Below are positions 39,201 to 53,880 of a stretch of 64,000 nucleotides of DNA, in pieces (positions within the stretch are counted from its first letter, which is position 1; every line of letters begins with the position of its first letter). The stretch comes from Drosophila persimilis (lineage: Eukaryota > Arthropoda > Insecta > Diptera > Drosophilidae): NCBI RefSeq assembly GCF_003286085.1, contig NW_020825294.1:5580001-5644000 (forward strand), read 5' to 3'. The notes under the pieces are model-generated. The model was given only the letters and a program-made list of their open reading frames with translations. It was not told where the DNA came from and made no database searches. The translations under genes and the position numbers were made by a program.

Positions 39201-40005
39201 GGAAATACCGATAGAGTTGAAAGCCAATAACTGGGCAATAAAACCCCTTGGATTTAAGATAATAATTATAAACATCCCTTTTTTCGATTCCCTTCCCAAA
39301 TGAATATCCACATTTTCCAGGGTATTCACCAGTCGTCAGTACTCCCGCATATCTTTTATATGTATTCCAATGGTCGCATATACGAGCATGTATTATTTTC
39401 AGCATATTGTGGAACGCATCCGCGATGTCCGAGCCAAAGCGAAATGCCGACAGAAATCAAAGTCATATGCAGCCACGCCCACCAATGGCATGTTGATCTT
39501 CATCAAGATCGCCTGGCAACGGTACAGGGGCTGGGAGTTTGAGGCTCTGAAAGATGGGAATATGAGGGAAGGGGTGGGCGAGGAATGGTGTTGGAGCCAT
39601 AGCCTCCATAGAAGCTAATCAACAATTTTCTCACCTCTTTCCCGTGCCCAAAAAAAATGCCCAAGATCCCAAAAAAATATCTTGGCGGTAGGCGTTTGCC
39701 ACACTGAATGCTCTGTCGGCAGCGGACAAAGGACAGCGCAGCGGACCCAACAGATTCCCGACTCCAATGCTATCCAAAGCAATTTCCAGCCTTTGTTTTA
39801 AGCCGCACATTTTCGATAATAAGACTGGCACCGACCGACCAAGAGGGGAAGCCAAATTGAGAGAGGGCTGAACCTGTTGCATGTCGGCAAATCGGGTTAA
39901 TCGATTTTAAATCGTTTTTATGTTTTCATTTCGATTCATCTGGGGGCCAGTTGTCGGCAAGATTAATCTGCTGCAACTATTAGAAGTTCGTTAGACCCCC
40001 CCAGA

Positions 40006-40033
40006 CCCATACCCATACCCATACCCATACCCA
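40006..40033 (+). repeat. CATACC hexanucleotide repeat
   Basis: Tandem CCATAC units, four or more, lie in intergenic DNA. Confidence 0.8.
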
Positions 40034-41106
40034 GACCCCTACCCCATCTAAAGCAAACAATTCCGAACAGATCCGAACAGACCCCAGTTGTCGCGTGAAA
40101 TATGGAGCTGGCATTAACTGCGGTCTGCGGTCTACGCACTTCCCATTTAAATCAATTCGAATTTATATGGGCTCGTTAATGGAAATTTATTCCTGCAGTC
40201 ACAGGACCACACAGGGCCGCTGTGTGTGCTACCAAATAAAACTTGCTGAATATTTGCACAGCAAGTTGCAAATTGATGGACAACCCGCCACAACGGACTC
40301 GACGCGACGCGACTCGACGCAGGTAGGCTGGGCCTTTGCATGGCCGAGTATTTATAGCCCGCACTGTGCTGATTTTTCAAACGCATGCCCACACCCACAC
40401 CACTTCTGGGAGTACTCCACTCCACTCCACTCCACTTAACTGACAAAGCATCCACTAAGCCACTGGACACAGTCTGCATCTGTATCTGTGCCTTGGTATG
40501 GGTCCATCTCTGGATCCGAGTCCCGCACCCTTCACACATGTAAAGCTTAAAAAATTACGTTTTCTCAATAAGTTTTGATAAAAATCAACATCATTTGTGG
40601 TGGCACAGTTGGGGGGAATTCCGATATGTGGTAGCTGCCTGCCCCCAAAACGGCAGCCATCCTACAAAATTCAGCCTTCGACCACACTGGCTTCTCGAAT
40701 GAGCTACAGTAGAGCTTTAAGGATTTTGAAAAGTAAAAGAATTGGAGTAGGAATTGTTGGGATTTTTAAGATAATTAATGTAAAATCCAAACGTAGATCC
40801 ACATACATAGATCCTATTCTATTCCCATATTTCAAGCTACCGGAGAAACCGATAGGCAAACTCATGTAGAGAAACCAAACGATTCTTGGTCCACACCATA
40901 CCTCATTAGCTTACGCATACGGGGCCGGGGACGGAGACGGGGCCAACGGAGATGGGAAACCAGTTAAAACATCGAACAGCAGATCGCACATGCTTTCTCC
41001 CCGCCTGTGGATGCTGTTGTCAGCTTATGGACTGTTGTGAGGCTAAGAAGCAGTCGACGGGGGCTGCTGTGTTGGATCCATCCAGACACGACACCACAGA
41101 CAGCCC

Positions 41107-41130
41107 GGGCCGGGCCGGGCCGGGCCGGGG
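41107..41130 (+). other. CCGGG pentamer array, G-quadruplex-type
   Basis: Five G-runs (41107-41109, 41112-41114, 41117-41119, 41122-41124, 41127-41130) are separated by CC. Because the unit is nearly self-complementary, both a G4 and a hairpin are possible. Confidence 0.65.
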
Positions 41131-44100
41131 TTTGGGGCTGGGTATTTTACAGCGAACGAAACCACATCTCATGTCTTACGCTCGTCATTTGCGCGATTTT
41201 TAAGCTGATGATCAGCGACAAACGATCTTTCACTCGGAACATGATGGATTCATACCACCAACAAATTTGCCACTGATGAATGGATTTCTGTCTGTCTGTC
41301 TGGCTGTCTGGGAGCCAGCCAGCAGCAGTCGCCTCGTTCTACTCCTCAACGCTTCGCTTCGTTTGCTTTGGTTTCATTCGTTCCGTTTCGTTCGATTCAA
41401 ACCCAATCCAATCCGATGCGATCCTATCCTATCCGAACCGATCCGGTCCGGTCCGCAGGGGCTCACCCAACATGGTGTAGATATTGTGTGCAGCTTCTGG
41501 AATGCGTAGCAAGTTGTGGCAAAGCCAGAGCCAAAGCTCAAACAAAATCAGACATCAGACGACAGTCGACAGCGACTCCGCTGCGTCCGTAGCAGGAGTC
41601 GGATGAGTGTAATGCATTGTAACAAATTGGACTGGCGTTTGTAGCGACAGCAGTTGGAGCAATGAGGCAGGCCAGACAGGGAGACAGGGCGACAGTCGGA
41701 CTGGGAGACTGGCAGACAGGATATGTGATATGCTGCCAGAAGGAGGCAGAAGCTTACCTCTAATTTAGCTGACTTGCCAGTGGGTAACCAATAACCAGTA
41801 AGCAGTACGGCGGGGTGATTAATTTACTTACTCAAGTTGTAGTCTTACCAAGTGGTGACCCCGACCACGACCACTGACCACCCAGCCAGCACAATGCTCA
41901 TCAATTTGTGACACTTTTCCAAAGACACTTTTCCAAAGACACTTTTCCACTTTGATATGGAAATAAGGTACGAGCAGAAATCCCCACAAAGGCCCGAATG
42001 CCGCCTTTGGCAATTGTCAATTGATATTCGAAAAGCTGCGATGGCTGTCACAATGAGTGATATGGAAATGGAAATTACCAGAGATCTAAGGCAAAGGTAG
42101 AAGCATAATCGCCACTTTTGTCAAACGTGTCAATCAATGTGGGGCTAGTGGGATGTTCTCCAGTTCCCCCCAGAAGAGCCCGTGAAATTAGTAACGTTTC
42201 CAATTACAGTCGAGAGCGCGGGGTACACCAAACCACGCGTTGACGTGTCAGAATTTTCATATGCATGTCAAGTGTCCAGTGCTAGCAATCACTATACATG
42301 ACTCCCTTCTCCTGCAGATATATACACACAAAAGTATCTCCTCCATCCCTGGCACAGTTCACGCCCCTACAAAGCGCTGATTATTGCGGCTTCTCGTTGA
42401 TTTCTGTTTGATTCGTTCGCCCTGTCATGTCAGTTTTGACAGTCAGTTTTTGGGCGACCCCCAGACAAAAAAGTATGGACATGGACATGTACATACATGC
42501 CGGCTGATGGCTGATGCTGGTCTCTCTCACTCTCTCTCTCTCTCTCTGGCATTCGTTATGCTTAACTTCAATTAGATGAATTGAGGTTTCTTTCACACCA
42601 GCAGCCAGCCGTTACGGCATTATAATTGCCATTGGATTAGCTGTCAACTTTTTTGTCCCGATTTCTTTGTCCTTGCGACAGATTTTTCCAGCCCCAGGCC
42701 GAGGCCGAGGCTGTCTTTTGGTTGGTTCGCGGGTTCTTCTGAATTTGATATGACATTGATGTGTCAGCCTGTTAAATGAGCAAATATGACAGGACATCAG
42801 GCTTGTTTGTGGCTGCTTTCATAATGCTAGACCCGAGGGTTGGGCTGCTTGTGCTGTTGCTCCTCAGGGGATGATCACGCGGATGATGATGTATTGTGTA
42901 AGCCCTAGGCTGACTTTCTCAGGATTTGTCATTCAGATTTGATGCTGATACAAAAGTCCTTGACTGCACTCAAACTAACCTTGACTTTGACTTTCTGAAG
43001 GCAAAGTTAATTGGAGTTCATGGTCTGAGAAAAGGAAAATTAGTGGAATCTGTTGAACCTTCTAAAGCGGTTCATGGGATAACCTTAGGTCAAAGAAACT
43101 GTAGAAACATGCAACAATATCTATTAATTATGAGATTTTTCTACAAGTTGGCCCAGACTTTCTCTGGCAGTATTTCCCACTCAATCTAGCCTCTCTTTGC
43201 CCTGAACTCCAAACCCAAATCAATAATTCAGCTATTCGTTTAAGCCACTGCACTCGTTCGGGCCCCTTCTGGAAAGGGTCCGCATTTAAAAGCATATTAG
43301 ATAACTTGTACCGAGGCATGGAAAATAAAGCAGAAAATTTCGATTTCATGGCGATAATCATGAATCGTGATTTATTTAGCGGAACAATTTGTCAGTGCGG
43401 TGGCGTGGCGTGGCGTGCCCCGAGGTCCAATGCCAGACCCGACCCGACCCGAAAAAGGGGTGGCAATTCCTGCTGCTGTTGACTTGTGAGTGCTTTGCAC
43501 CCGGCACCCCATACCACGGATACGGCAACGGCCACGGATATGGCCACGGACACACGGACACTGCCCCTGCCCCTGCCCCTGCCACTCCACAGTCCACAGC
43601 CCACTGTCCGGATTGAGGGAAGTTTTTGGGGTGCTGCGCAAATTCGCGCAACTATTTGTGAAATTCGGGCAACATAAAATTTCGTTATCTATGGTCTCAT
43701 TATCATCAACACACACACACAGTCAGAGGGTGCTGGAATATACCAAATCCCAAACACCCCCTCTAGTTCCCGTCCGAATGCAGTCATGTTGAAAATTAAT
43801 TTTGTCACAGTTGCGCATCGGCGGAAAGTGTCATTATGATATCGAGTCCGACTCGGAGTCCCCCTCCGCCACTTCGACCACCGCGATGATGCTGATGATG
43901 AGCCTGTCGTTGTCTGTCCAGAGGTCTGGGGGTTGGGCGAGGGCCGCTCTTGGTGTTGCCAATTGCTAAGCACACGTCTCTCGACAGTCCCCTCTCCCTT
44001 CTGACTATGGTAATCCCGGTAAATTGAAATGATTCGTTAGGCATACGTCAAGTCGCGTGATTCCCGTTTTGGTATCACTTGATTTTTTTTAGGCGATTCG

Positions 44101-46257
44101 ATTTGCCGGCCATTTGTTTGGCATTTGAAAGTCTTCGGCTTGGGGTAGGACTTCTTATACAGAATGGTCTTGTTTTTGTTGTGGGTAGTGCCTCCTACGT
44201 GGCGTGAGAATTTCTAAATTAATTTAAATGAAAATTGAATTTTATTAGGTGTGACAATTGGTGCACGGGTCTGTTTTTTACCGGGATGTGATAGTAGCGG
44301 AGGATCCGTGGGAAGTGACTTGATTTGAGAACTCCCAATATCTGGGATAGTTTTTTAATAGATTTTTCCGACAGACTTTACCTAATTCTTCTGAAAATAA
44401 AAGTTTGTTAAATTTAGTCTTTTCCTTTCCTGAATTAATTTTCTCCAGAAAAATGGTTGGGATAGGTTTTTAGGTTACATTAATCATAAGCTTACATATG
44501 TACTAATTGAGTAGCAGGTGTAAATGTAGAGCTGCAGCCCTTGCCGCGGCCCACAACGTTTTGGCTCGTTCAATGCTCTTTCTTCTACTTGTAGGATGAA
44601 TTCTCTTTCCTATCAACTCCCACCCTTTCTAATCTACATTTATCTCATACCATTCCCCAAAACTATGGCGAAACATCAAACAGTTCCCCAACTATTGGGG
44701 CCAAGTGCCGCCATCAACAAGTCATCTCGAGTCTTGAATCAAAAATACGCCTCAGCTTCTTTGGTCGTTGATGTCGGCGCTGCGAGGGCTCAAAGAGCTG
44801 AGAACTACTTTTCACTTCACACTAATCGCATCTAATTTGACAGATTTACATAAGGATTTGGCAGACGAGGGGAACTACCCATAGAGGTCGTTCGTTTGGC
44901 TGGTCCGTGTGTGTGTGTGTCCCTGACTAAGAGGTAGAGAGGACTGCATAAGTACATATTGATGACTTGACACTGACTGACTGTCAAATGTCACTCAAGA
45001 GGCCAAAAAAGGGAAGGATTAGAGAGCGACTCAAAGATAGACTGAGATGGAACGCAAGACACCGTGCTATCGGTGACGACAGTGCGGGCTGAAATCAAGT
45101 GAGTTTCGGGTTCGGATACAGATACAGATACAAGTGGGCGTTCAAGCTCGGCGTAATTCACACTTTTGTCACGGGCAGTTGACCAGAAACCTGCAGAGAC
45201 CTGAACTGAACTGAACTGAACAGCGCCGAACGGATATTGATGACACAATGCTGCACATTAAGTCATTCAATTCGAAATGTTGTACAGCTGTGACGATTTT
45301 TAGCACCAGACTAGCAGCAGCGGCAGCAGAAACAACAAATCAACGACACATCAAGCGCGAAAAAAAGGGGTTGGGTCCCCGCTCCGCTCCGGTACGGTCT
45401 GGTTCTGTTCGGTTTGGTACGGGTACGGATACGGGTACGGGTACGGGCTAGGGGGTTCTCTGAGTCGGAATTTTTGGGGGCGCGGCGGCGACTTCATTAC
45501 TCTGCGTCATTAGGCACTCAAATTGTTGCCATAGAGTTTAACTCTTCCTTTGGGTAAAGGGTGCAACAAGGGGTATATGGGTTTTGGAGGAATATTAGAA
45601 CATAAGTTGGTAAAAAAATAAAAGATAAACCGACACCTTTAAACAAAAGAATACTTTGTGCTTCTAGATCATAGATCTTATAACTTTGTACAATAGAAGT
45701 ATCTTTAAGTATGGTCATCTTCCTTCATATAATACTATTTTACTGCCACAACTTGTTCTCGAATTTGAGAGTATATTTTCAGTGTTGCCAAGTCCTTTTA
45801 GAGGAAACCAATAAGTCGTTACCTTATAGCTTCTGTACTTGTTTTACTCTTTGACTCATATCGAAACGGTTGCGCTTCAATGCCAAACGGAAGTCCGCGT
45901 CAGCGTCTAAGGTGCGTCCGTCACCTCCAGTCTGCCAGCCCATACAATACCCGTACCATTCCAATACAATTCCAATTCCATGCCGATACCTCCTCCCCTC
46001 CCCTCCCCTCGCTATGAAGTGACAAAAGGTCTCGCTTGGTCAGTGCCAGAGTCCGCGTCAGCTTTGGTGTCATTCAATCGATCGGCATTATCGACCCGCT
46101 TCGAACTGTGCTAATATTGTCGAGTTAACTGCTGCTGCTGCTGCTGCTGCAGTTGTTTTTCAAACTCGTACTCGTAATTTGCTTTTAATTTTTATGACCA
46201 TTGCACCCTTTCTGCCTGGCCTCTGCTCTGGCCCCAGACCGGCTTTGGGTCTGGCTG

Positions 46258-46320
46258 AAAGTGGAAGTGGAAGTGGCACTGGAACTGGATGTGGATGTGG
46301 ATGTGGATGGGGATGTGGAA
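46258..46320 (+). repeat. GGAAGT/GGATGT hexanucleotide microsatellite
   Basis: GGAAGT units grade into GGATGT units, with no coding context. Confidence 0.8.
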
Positions 46321-48863
46321 CGGAACTGTTGAAGCGTTGCCATCAACGCGACGCGCCGTGCGCTTTGTCGCAGCAAATTAACAGCGTTAATGATCGATTT
46401 TATAGCGGCCAATCGATAGATAGACGTAATATCAATAAAAGTCCAAAGTACACTCTGATGGTGCAGTCAAAGGGTTGGCTCGGGCACAATTGTCTGGCCT
46501 TGGCGTTAATGAGCTTCCCATATGACATGTCGATGGTATCGACGGTTTGTTTCTTGGTCGGTGTACATAAAAATGTAGTTAAGTGCTCAGGGAAGCGCCT
46601 TCATTTCATGGGTATTTGTTTGCAGATGTCCAGGAAATATATGCAATTCATTAGCGGACTTCCTGATCCTTAACAAAGGTGCAATAAAGCTGTTTCGAAA
46701 AGGCATTGTATCAAGAATTAAGTGGATTTCTATTATGAATAGATGCAAGTTAATTAAGAACTTAATATTCAATAATAAAGCCACTCAATAATAAAAAAAA
46801 TGTACAAAAATGCCAATGCTGAAGCAACATTTAAAATGTTAGAAAACCTCAACTATATCTTCAGGTTTATCAATTCTATCGACATGAATCATAAATACTG
46901 ATACTGAATCGATTACTAACCGCTTTTGGAAGCTGTTATTAAAACTACAAAATCAAAAATTTAGCCCCCAAACATCTGTTTCAAAGAACGTTTTCCGAAT
47001 GGCCGAATTTCTGAAAGCTATGTTCAATATAAAATTACGACCAAAAGTGCATGTGCAAGCCAAATAATAATAATAATATTCCTCTGAATGCATTCATATT
47101 CATGTCTTGCCCCACTTCTGACAGCTCAAGTGTTATGAATAGATAAACAAAACTGGACCTCCGGCTCCTTACCTTCCTGTCTCTCCCGGTCTCTCCCCGA
47201 CTCTCGAACCCGTTTCATTAACATTAAGTGCTTCCGCAGAGAGCAAAAGAGCTTCTGGGTTAGTCGGAGTGCGGCTGTGTGTGGCAACCGGTCGGCAAAT
47301 GTTTCGTGGATGCCACAGCGCTGCCACATCGATTAGATGGCATTGAAATTCTAGAAACTTTTCAGCAAGACTAACGACAAGGCACGATGGTCTAATTTGC
47401 AAGACACGTACCAAAAATTAACAGCAGACTGTGCCGGAGCCGGAGCCGGAGTCGAAGTCTGCCATCATTTGCAATTTGTGCGAAAGAGCAGCTGACAACT
47501 TTATTTCGTTGCCATGGACCAAAAGCGGCCTCAAATTACAGCCACACACAGAGAGCAGCTCCGAGAACTGGAGCCAGCAATAGAATGGAAGCTAGGAGCA
47601 GCCCCAAAAGGAGTGCTGACTCCCGTCTCTGAGTTAGCGCCCAATTTATCATATTTTTCGCTGGCTCACCCGCCTAGAGTTCTACGATTAAGGAAGGAGT
47701 TTGGATACACCATCGAACAGTCTTTGCTTGGAAAACCTCAAAGAGTACATCGCGCTTCGGCTTAGCCCCATTAGACACACATTCTTCAGTGGCTAACTGG
47801 CGCCCAATTCCAGTTTGAGACGACTTCTCGCTGAAATCATGTGCATACGCTTGTCTGGGCCTTCACAAAGAATTTATCTGCGAGGCCCAGAGCCCAGAGA
47901 GCAGACCGCAGAACGCAGAGTCTCTGTTTCAGAGCCTGTCTCCTGTCCGGGACTCTCGGCACACAATGGGTGGTGGAGCGCATTGTGAACGCCACTTAAT
48001 TACACGGAAGGCTGCCTCAACAGAGCGGGAAAGGACTGGAGTTGGATCTACAATTGCTGCCATGTCGACTCATGCGCCTGAGCAGAGTCAAAACGGAGTC
48101 CAAGTCGGAGTCAGAGTAAGAGGCAGCTCTGGTTCAAGGTTGAGTCGTAAGACGATACTCCCTGGCTACTCGCTGGGTGGTGATGCAAAAACTAATTGCA
48201 ACAAGGTTGCACCAGTTGACTCTCTCGCTCTTCCCCTTCGAAAAAAAACACGCATATGGCGTGCCAGCAGCGAGAATAACAACAACCGAGCAAGTCCAAT
48301 GCCTATAAATCAGCAAATATTTCAGCAATAATTCAGTGCGAAAGGTGCTAGCCTGTTGACGATGGTATTCACGCCTTGAGCACGCGTGGAGGATCCCCAT
48401 TCGATCTGGTTCTGGATCTGGATCTCCTGCACTCGATCCACTCCACTCACATAATTAATAAGCGAGAGGCAGCACCCTAGGAACGGGGAGCAGGCGCAGG
48501 AGCAGCCTTGCGATTAATCAAGCGTGCAGCAAACAGAGGGACTCCAAGCTCGAGAGCCGGCTCCAGCTGTGCCTTTGACACTGGCTTAAAATGTAATGAT
48601 TTAGTTGCATATTCATAATTAACGTATTGCCCATGACTCACCCAAAAAAAGAAACCCTAGAGACGGGGACGGAGACGAAAACAGAGTCACGATCCGAGAG
48701 ACGCGACCCGAGGCCTGTCTCAGTCGTCGTCTCATTAACTTTCAACTGATTTCAACCCAAGGAAGCAGTCAGCAGTGGCATTAGCGGCCTTTTGTTTTTG
48801 GTTTTCTCTTAATAACTAATTTACAGCTGCGGTTAAAATTTTAGAAATGCTAACACACCTGTA

Positions 48864-48939
48864 GGCCGAGCCAAATATGGAAAATTCCGCTCATCCGAAA
48901 GCGCTGATTGGTGCAATTGGACAACAAATGTGCCATTTA
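48864..48939 (+). repeat. Dispersed repeat A, copy 2
   Basis: This is the partner of 1041-1113, sharing the TTCCGCTCAT, CGAAAG and GCTGATTGGTG blocks in the same order and orientation. Confidence 0.6.
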
Positions 48940-50045
48940 AATTTGGGCTAGTATATTTATAGAATAAAATAGGAAGGACTTTCGGTAGATACTACTAAGT
49001 GCAATATCTGAGCCTGCAGCTATTTAAATCCTTCTCAAAGGGAATTTCTTTTCCTATCTTGCCTTTAGTATTACTATCTTGACCTCTATTGTACACATGG
49101 TTTTTGCCAAGTCTCTTTTTGCCTAATTGAAAGTCGGCTCCATTTGAAATGGGCCAAAACGCATCTTCTCCCTTTCGTTGGGGTGGAGGTGGAGCTTCTC
49201 TGCTCGCTTGGAACTTTGCCGATCGTCCACTGCCTCCAGTGCATGAGGAGTAATTCCGGTGTTAATTTGTACGCAAGATGCCCATCAATCATGCCGCGAG
49301 AGCCGAGCCGTGCCGTGCCGGGCCGGGCCGGGGAGTGGTATTTTGTGGGCGTTGGCGGCTAAACTTTTTTGTTGTCGGCAACCGAATGAGGCGAAGGAGT
49401 AGCCGTTGCCCCAGACGACTGGGTGACCCAATCGATCGGGGATCGTGAGAAAAATGATTGACCAAAATATGTGAATGAATAAACGAGTATGCGGCAGGGC
49501 AGTGGCTGTGGATTCCAGGAAAGTTATTCATAGCAGCGAGACTTGGGTGCCTTTGGGTGGCAAAGCTTTGTTGCAACATCGACCACTTACGGCAGCTGTG
49601 ATCGTGTCAATGATGTGACACCAGACACAAGCAACAAACAACAAGCAACACGCTTACAACATCAGAAATTGGGCCCAACGAAACATGAATGGATTGCCAT
49701 CTCTATAAGGATGGAACAGCAATCAAGCCAAAATAATTAAACGCTTGTCAGACACGGCAGACACATAGAAGAGGCTGGGTCTGGGGCTGGGGCTGGCGAT
49801 GGGGCCCACACACATGGCTGGGACTTGGGGCCTAACAAACGAAAAACAGTTTGACACAATGCCGCGATAAATTTGCTCATCATTCACTCATTCAGTCGGT
49901 AAGTCATTCACGATCAGAACAGCCCATCCCAGAGGGAGATTGCCACTAAAAATAAAAGCGGGCCTCATCCGTCAAGCGAACGAGAGAGCGAGAGAGACTG
50001 CGACGAGGTGTCAATGAAAACGCCCGGAACCGAGGAAAGCTGCCT

Positions 50046-50068
50046 GGGCCTGGGCCTGGGCCTGGGGG
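50046..50068 (+). repeat. GGGCCT array, G-quadruplex-type
   Basis: Four G-runs (50046-50048, 50052-50054, 50058-50060, 50064-50068) are separated by CCT loops. Confidence 0.7.
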
Positions 50069-53000
50069 CTGACAATTTTCCCGCTTCCATGGCAATGCCA
50101 ATTTGTGGTGATCATTCATGTAACTGTAACAAGATCATTCCCTGCGTCCCCCAAAGACTTGTCTGTGTGTGGTAAAGTGTCAACATTTACAATGTTCAAA
50201 TGTCAAAGATGACAGGAGAAACAGATCCAGACTGAGACTGAGACAGGGAAATGCTTCCAACTGTTGCAGTTCATGTCGAAAGAGGGCCAAGACACTACAA
50301 TGTAATAGTTACATCAAGTTAACCTTTTAATTACGGGCCATATGCTGCACCCACTGCCACTGGCACCGGCCTGGCCTCATCTGCTTTGTTTTTTTAGTTC
50401 CTTCTTTTCGCATTTCCATAAAAAATTACAACTTGTTTGTGCCTCGTCTGGCGTCACTTAATTGTTTTCTCCGGCTGTGCCCGCTGGCAGAGAGACTGAG
50501 GAACTGAGAGACTGACTGGGGTATGTCAAACAACTGTCAGTTAGTTCGTCATCATCATCATCATCATCAGTCTCTGGGCAGGAGAAGGGAAACAGCAGCA
50601 GCAGCAGACTTCTCTCCGATCCGATCGTGATCATGGCATATGATTAATTTGCATTCACTTTGTTCCCTTTTGTATCTGGCTTTGTTTAAACAAAATATTG
50701 ACTCATAAGATTGTTGATTAATTCAATTCAATCAATAAATCAAAAATCTGTTAGCCCCCTCCGAAACGCACAAAAGACAAAAGAGAGATAGAGAGAGAGA
50801 GAGAGAAACTTCCAATATCCAGAGACAGATTCTGATGAGCTTCAACACCGCTGGCAGTGTTGAAATATTGACACCACAGGTGATTTTATATGGAAGTCAG
50901 TTAGAGCCCCCCAGACTAGGGAGACGGGAGGTGAACAGTCTGATAACATTTGCTGAGAATTGAATGTTTGAATTAAAGAAGAATAATGAATGATTTGGGA
51001 TGCGGGCCTGAACTGAAAGTCAAGGGTCAGCAGTGGGGAACGGAAGTGCTCTAATGAGACCAAAACCCCAGGAAAGGTACAAGCGATATGTTATGGTTCA
51101 TTGATAAGGAAATCTACTGTTAAGGGAGTTGATTCGAAGAGTAAAGAGTGGTCATATGTGGGATTAGAAGAAGTAGCACAATAATTCGATGCCTGCAAAT
51201 ACTTTAGTTTATTATTTTTAGGCAGTTAATATTATTTTCAAGAATTATTCCTCCCTCATAGTACTCCCTTTTCCCATGTAATTTCACAAATTGCTTAGGA
51301 AATTACCATTTCAACAATATCTATTTGATGTGTCACAGTACAAGCAATGAAATCAAATGCTTCCCTTATTATACCTTTTGGAGACCACCTGCTCGGGCCA
51401 TTTCAACTCTCAGCCTTTCAAAATGTCACCAATTTCCTGGGAAATGCCAATAAATTTTTAAACACTTGCCAAAGCCAATTGGTTTCTCTTTGGGCCGTAG
51501 GCTAATTTTCTCGCCATTTTGCATTGAAATTTTGAATAATTCAAGTGGCGCAAAGTGGTTCATTGTCCACCTGGTTTATATTCTTTCGCCATCTCGCTCT
51601 TTCTGGCTCTCTGAGGCTCTGTCGCTTATATAACGCACATGACAGTGTGACAAATTTCACATAAAACAATTGCCTCTGAGGCAGCAGCAGCAGCAGCAAC
51701 AACAACTGTCGCTAAATAACAAACGACAGACAGTCAGCGAAAAAATATTTAATTGAATTAAATTGTTTGGCATGTCGGCCGCGGCTGTTACCAATCGCAA
51801 TTGGCCAATTTAGCAGGCAGATACAGATACTGAAACGCAAAGTAGAAATTGTTAGCCAAATGAAAGGCTGTGTGAGTCAGTCGAAAAGAAATGCCGCATT
51901 TGGAGAGGGAGGTGGTAGGTGGCACTCGAGACTCTAGTCCGAGGCAGGAGGCAGGAATGGAGGAGATGGAGGTGGCAGTGGCAGTGGAAAGTGACGGTAG
52001 AGTGTCGCTTTTATTGTTTACTTTCAATCACTTTTCGTCACGAATTCGTCGGTTACTTGTAGAAAAAGTAGCAACATGAATAAATAATGCCCTGGGGTTC
52101 CCGAAGGGGCTCGTTTTGCGTTGGTTTGAAAGGAGATGTGGCCATGGGTCACTGCCATAGAGACGGAGACAGGGGTGTAGCAGAAATGCTTGATTTGAGA
52201 GGGGGGGAGCCAAAGAAAGCAGTTAACATACACTATGAAATATTCCCTTTTCGGGCTTAGTTTTCCTCCAAGCCCCCTTCGAACTACGCCCCTGGCTCCA
52301 TGGCAAATCACAGACCAGGCACATGGTTGACTGACTGCTTTGTGGACATCGTTGACAAATTGCACATAATGATATTAAATTGAAAATGATTGTGTGCAAT
52401 TGTTTTTTCTTCCCTCCCTCACTCGCTGTCTCTATCTATTCTTTTTTTTTTGCTGTATGGCCCTCTCACTTTCACTCATTGGACATATGCTAAAATCAAC
52501 AACGGACAAGGCGTTTTACTCTTACGTTTGACGCACAAATTAAAATTAATGGCGGGGCAGTGGCGCGTAAAGCACAAAAAACAACCGAACCCCAACACGA
52601 TACATCAAAAGGTACACTCTACGCTGTACAAACAGCAACAGATACAGTATCTACGGCCGCGATGTGGGCTGGAGGAGGCAACAACGCACGTGCGTCCTAT
52701 AAACAGAAGCTGCACTTGAGATCGCTTGCCTCTGGATTGATGGAATGGAATGAGAATGGGCAGAGATTCGGATGTGGACTGGGATTGGCCCAGGCCCAAG
52801 AGCATGTTGGATTTCCACTTACAACGAAATCATTTCACTTTGCCTAATGTGCAATTAGAAAACGCATTTTCATTAGTTTTATCGCAACCATTTAGTTTCA
52901 GCTGCCACGTCCATCCGCCCAGAGAACTCTCTCCATCTCCAGTGCACGTGTGCCTTCGATAAGCTTTCAATAGGGTCTCGTCTCGAGTCGGAAAGGTGCC

Positions 53001-53880
53001 CTCCCAGGTCTCAATACGCTTAATTTTGCTTATCGGTGGTTCGAAGAGACAGAGGAAACGCCGGAAAAAAAAAGCAGAAACAGATGACTAAAAGCATTTG
53101 GCGTCTGTAATGATGATGATTATTAGATGATGGCTGAAGAGCCAGAGTGGGTGGATGGAATGGAGAGGGGTGTGCCATATGTTGCAAGCTGAAAAATAAA
53201 TGCGGTAATAGATCTGGAGTAGGTGGCATTAAAAAATAATCAATAGAGGATTAGCTTTTCTATAATATAGCTTAAATATATTCATTTATTGAGTGAATTT
53301 TGGGATACTGGAAATACTTTATCTGTAGGCTCTTGTAGGCAGCCAAAGCAGACCGCAATCTCTATAAATTTTTACCTAATCCGCCACTAAATTTTAGATT
53401 GAATGCCGTTCAAGCCGTTCTCCAATCAAATCCCACCTAAAGCATGTCATAGATCAATCGCTCCACTGGCCTGTGCATGTGTTTATTCATTTTTGTTAGC
53501 ATATAATTTCGACATTTACTTAATTACAGACATCTGCCCCGGCTAGTTTCATTTCCATTTCGATTTCCAGCCGAGTTCATTGTCTCCTCGGGCGCCTGCT
53601 CTCACTTTGAGCCGCAGCCAGAGTCAAAGTCGAACAGCTTTCGCTTAAAGTAGTTGGCAAATTAGCAACACCAACAATCACAATCACAATACCAGTCAGA
53701 GCGGACAAACAAAAGGCAGAAAGTTATATGGATAGATAGATACTCGTACTGGTGCATGCTCAATCAAATGATCGTGTGAAATGATTTTGATCATTGGCCA
53801 TCTATCAATGTTTCACTATTTCAATTCATTTCATTTATAATGAAACGCAACAGCAACAGAAACAGAAACAATAAAAGCAA

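Larger units (their letters stand above)
33296..41106. other. Intergenic DNA, second part
   Basis: I see no supportable gene. The stretch includes AT-rich TAAT-core patches (34425-34480, 35380-35485), dispersed repeat B copy 2 (36172-36213), GATGC pentamers (38412-38436) and CATACC hexamers (40006-40033). An open frame at 39370-39618 has a coding-like composition but no recognised domain. Confidence 0.55.
41131..53880. other. Intergenic DNA, third part
   Basis: I see no supportable gene. It contains GCCCCT hexamers (43561-43585), GGAAGT/GGATGT units (46258-46320), dispersed repeat A copy 2 (48864-48939), a GGGCCT array (50046-50068), an ATC run (50548-50570) and a T-box half site at 44247-44254. 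Confidence 0.55.
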
